Source: Nonomuraea rhodomycinica
GTDB taxonomy: Bacteria; Actinomycetota; Actinomycetes; Streptosporangiales; Streptosporangiaceae
Length of the DNA stretch: 64,000 nucleotides
Assembly (NCBI RefSeq): GCF_013363995.1
Contig: NZ_JABWGO010000019.1
Coordinates: 24,619-88,618 of the forward strand
Direction of reading: 5' to 3'
The first letter of the stretch is position 1; each line of letters opens with the position of its first letter. The translations under genes were made by a program, and so were the position numbers. The notes below the pieces were generated by a model that made no database searches, was not told the origin of the DNA, and saw nothing but the letters and a program-made list of their open reading frames with translations. Shown piece by piece: positions 63,833 to 64,000 of this stretch.

Positions 63833-63861
63833 TTGACATCGCTCAGATGTTGGAGTAAGTT
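63833..63861 (+). promoter_or_regulatory. Tandem promoter P2 near the right edge
   Basis: Consensus -35 TTGACA (63833-63838), 17-base spacer and TAAGTT (63856-63861). A purine-rich leader with GTTGCTCCGGAG follows, like the leaders of actinobacterial rRNA operons. Confidence 0.7.
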
Positions 63862-63913
63862 AGGAGAGTTGCTCCGGAGACGGGGTGCGGTCGGAATTCC
63901 GAAAGCGCCGAAT

Positions 63914-63942
63914 TTGACAGAGAATACGGTCGCTGAAAGAAT
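63914..63942 (+). promoter_or_regulatory. Tandem promoter P3 near the right edge
   Basis: Consensus -35 TTGACA (63914-63919), 17-base spacer and AAGAAT (63937-63942). The transcript would start near 63949 in a GAAACGAAACGAAA tract, again typical of rRNA leaders. The transcribed gene lies beyond the window. Confidence 0.65.
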
Positions 63943-64000
63943 AAAGACACAACGAACGAAACGAAACGAAAAGCGCCTCTCGCAGGACCGGGGAGAACGC

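Overview
The window is high-GC actinobacterial DNA. Strong third-position G/C, frequent GTG and TTG starts, 4-base stop/start overlaps, and secreted chitinases with carbohydrate-binding and Fn3 modules point to a soil actinomycete, most likely of the Streptosporangiaceae (for example Nonomuraea). That placement is inference from gene content, not a measured identity. I see no tRNA, CRISPR array, insertion sequence or phage module. The window appears to be accessory and metabolic chromosome, and its right edge looks like the promoter region of a strongly transcribed RNA operon.

Layout. 1-7 kb: a SUFU-domain protein running off the left edge, the 23S rRNA methyltransferase RlmN, a small two-gene ABC exporter, a double-repeat DivIVA-domain protein, a HAD hydrolase, a GNAT acetyltransferase and an AI-2E-family membrane protein, followed by about 0.7 kb of minisatellite-like repeats. 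7.7-22.7 kb: a divergent cyclitol/sugar regulon. Leftward runs iolC, an aldolase, iolB and iolD. Rightward runs a binding-protein ABC transporter with its ATPase, a PHP-domain hydrolase, an IolE-like TIM-barrel protein, a Gfo/Idh/MocA dehydrogenase and a GH38 alpha-mannosidase. Both arms carry a site fitting the IolR consensus over the likely promoter. Together they encode an almost complete inositol route coupled to import and demannosylation, which suggests use of mannosylated inositol.

22.7-35.1 kb: a nitrogen/polyamine region with a PucR regulator, a ureohydrolase (agmatinase type), an NCS1 permease, a cyclase-family hydrolase, an Lrp/AsnC regulator, an aldehyde dehydrogenase, potABDC-type transport genes and a PuuB-like FAD oxidase. 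They can be read as agmatine or putrescine uptake and oxidation toward GABA. 35-50 kb: mixed accessory genes, namely a dienelactone-hydrolase-like enzyme, a class A beta-lactamase-fold lipoprotein, a DHA2 MFS pump, an AfsR-like SARP-NB-ARC-TPR regulator, a very short P450 coupled to a PEP-mutase-family protein, a DUF998/GT4 pair, DMT and DedA membrane proteins, and a DesK-type histidine kinase without an adjacent response regulator.

50-64 kb: a collapsed GH95 fucosidase pseudogene, leuE, an M14 carboxypeptidase, two tandem GH18 chitinases behind a promoter with a perfect 8+1+8 palindrome, a shrunken NarG-like molybdopterin protein lacking the metal-ligand motifs, a GT-C-like membrane protein, an alpha/alpha-toroid protein, an AraC regulator and a second AI-2E protein. 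The last 320 bases hold three tandem sigma70-type promoters, all with 17-base spacers, firing out of the window.
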